Of a stretch of DNA of 64,000 nucleotides, positions 63,504-64,000 are shown piece after piece (position 1 is the first letter of the stretch; the number at the start of each line of letters is the position of its first letter). Under the pieces are notes generated by a model. It was not told the DNA's origin. It did not search any database and worked only from the letters and a program-made list of their open reading frames with translations. The stretch comes from Nereocystis luetkeana. Its lineage: Eukaryota; Sar; Phaeophyceae; Laminariales; Laminariaceae. Position numbers and translations under genes: made by a program. The DNA is taken from the NCBI GenBank assembly GCA_031213475.1, contig JARUPZ010000004.1, positions 6,914,000-6,977,999 on the forward strand, read 5' to 3'.

Positions 63504-64000
63504 GGCTCGCCCTTCGGCTCTGACTTAGCCGCCTGCTTGGCCTTGTGGCGTCCCGGCATCATGTTTGGAAGCACCGGGCCCCTGTAAGGCCTCTCGTGGA
63601 ACTTCTCGAATGAGCACCTCATGTCGGGCTTGTCATCCACTCGCGCCATGAGGTTGAGCGCGTCGCACATCCACGTCCATGCTTCCGGCCACGTGCCATC
63701 GTAGTTGAGCGCCTTGGCCGGAAACTCCACCCCATTGAACATGGTCTGGAATTCCATAAATGCGGCCTGGCCTCTTTCGGCAACACGAGCCAGCTTGCGC
63801 TCCACCCGCCCGTTGCGCTTCGGAGCGTCGACGGAGGTGAACTCGCGACGGATGTCGTTATGGGTCATCAGCCTTTTGAAGTCGGCACTGGTGAAGTCGG
63901 ACGCGTTGTCCGTCCGGAGACATCTAGGCTTCCCGTAGGCATTGACGGTGGCCGTGAAAGTGCGGAAACCGAGGGTAACGGTGGCCGCGCTCTTTTCCGG
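63440..64000 (-). pseudogene. Copia-B pol: integrase C-terminal half (runs off the window)
   Basis: From the right edge: RTDNASDFTSADF (second catalytic Asp), IRREFTSVDAPKRNGRVERK (catalytic Glu), then TWPEAWTWMCDALNLMARVD, CSFEKFHERPYRG and CFYLNSANDHASHCSKI. The motif order matches Copia-A integrase. The zinc-binding domain, protease and gag lie beyond 64000. Confidence 0.85.

Overview
This is a repeat-saturated stretch of a eukaryotic nuclear genome. One candidate spliced gene, several families of non-LTR, LTR and TIR elements, CAG-coded polyglutamine runs and many minisatellites make up nearly everything. There is no bacterial-style operon, rRNA gene, intact tRNA gene or CRISPR array. The balanced GC content, GTAAGT/CAG splice signals and Copia-type elements with Gln-rich Gag would suit a stramenopile alga with a large repeat-rich genome, for example a brown alga. 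That assignment is a guess from style, not proof.

Layout. 1-3.3 kb: unassigned DNA, one tRNA-derived SINE, a CAG array and an array of heat-shock-element-like TTCnnGAA pairs. 3.3-13.3 kb: a candidate LTR element (direct repeats of about 418 bp with PBS-like and PPT-like sequences), filled with a 37-bp minisatellite, LINE fragments, a TA-flanked MITE and other inverted repeats. 13.5-17.2 kb: another MITE copy, a TIR element, a foldback element and a CGGTGCGGTTCGG array. 17.2-20.1 kb: the only convincing spliced host gene, of unknown function, with four in-frame exons including a 29-nt microexon. 22.3-32.8 kb: the CGGTGCGG array is split by a degenerate minus-strand Copia element (22517-32639). 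The 3' LTR of that Copia is split by a second LTR element (22548-26050, TSD CACAG). 32.8-48 kb: degenerate LINE copies, SINEs, hairpins and spacer. 48-64 kb: a second minus-strand Copia (Copia-B) has its RNase H region split by a 12-kb LTR element (49760-61828). That element contains a 64-bp satellite and a non-autonomous Copia derivative (53870-57701, TSD TATGC), which itself carries a tRNA-like SINE. Copia-B runs off the right edge inside integrase.

The sequences interact by nesting rather than as a pathway: 3.3-13.3 kb and 22.3-64 kb are insertions within insertions, and the insertion order can be read from split LTRs and matching target-site duplications. The pol genes carry stops, frameshifts and, in Copia-B, lost catalytic residues, so most elements look dead. 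The most unusual signals are a TGCC(A)AGGTAAAACGGCA hairpin repeated in the 3' region of three Copia elements, a strong excess of the 9-mer TACCAGGTA clustered around the host gene, and foreign cargo in the non-autonomous Copia.
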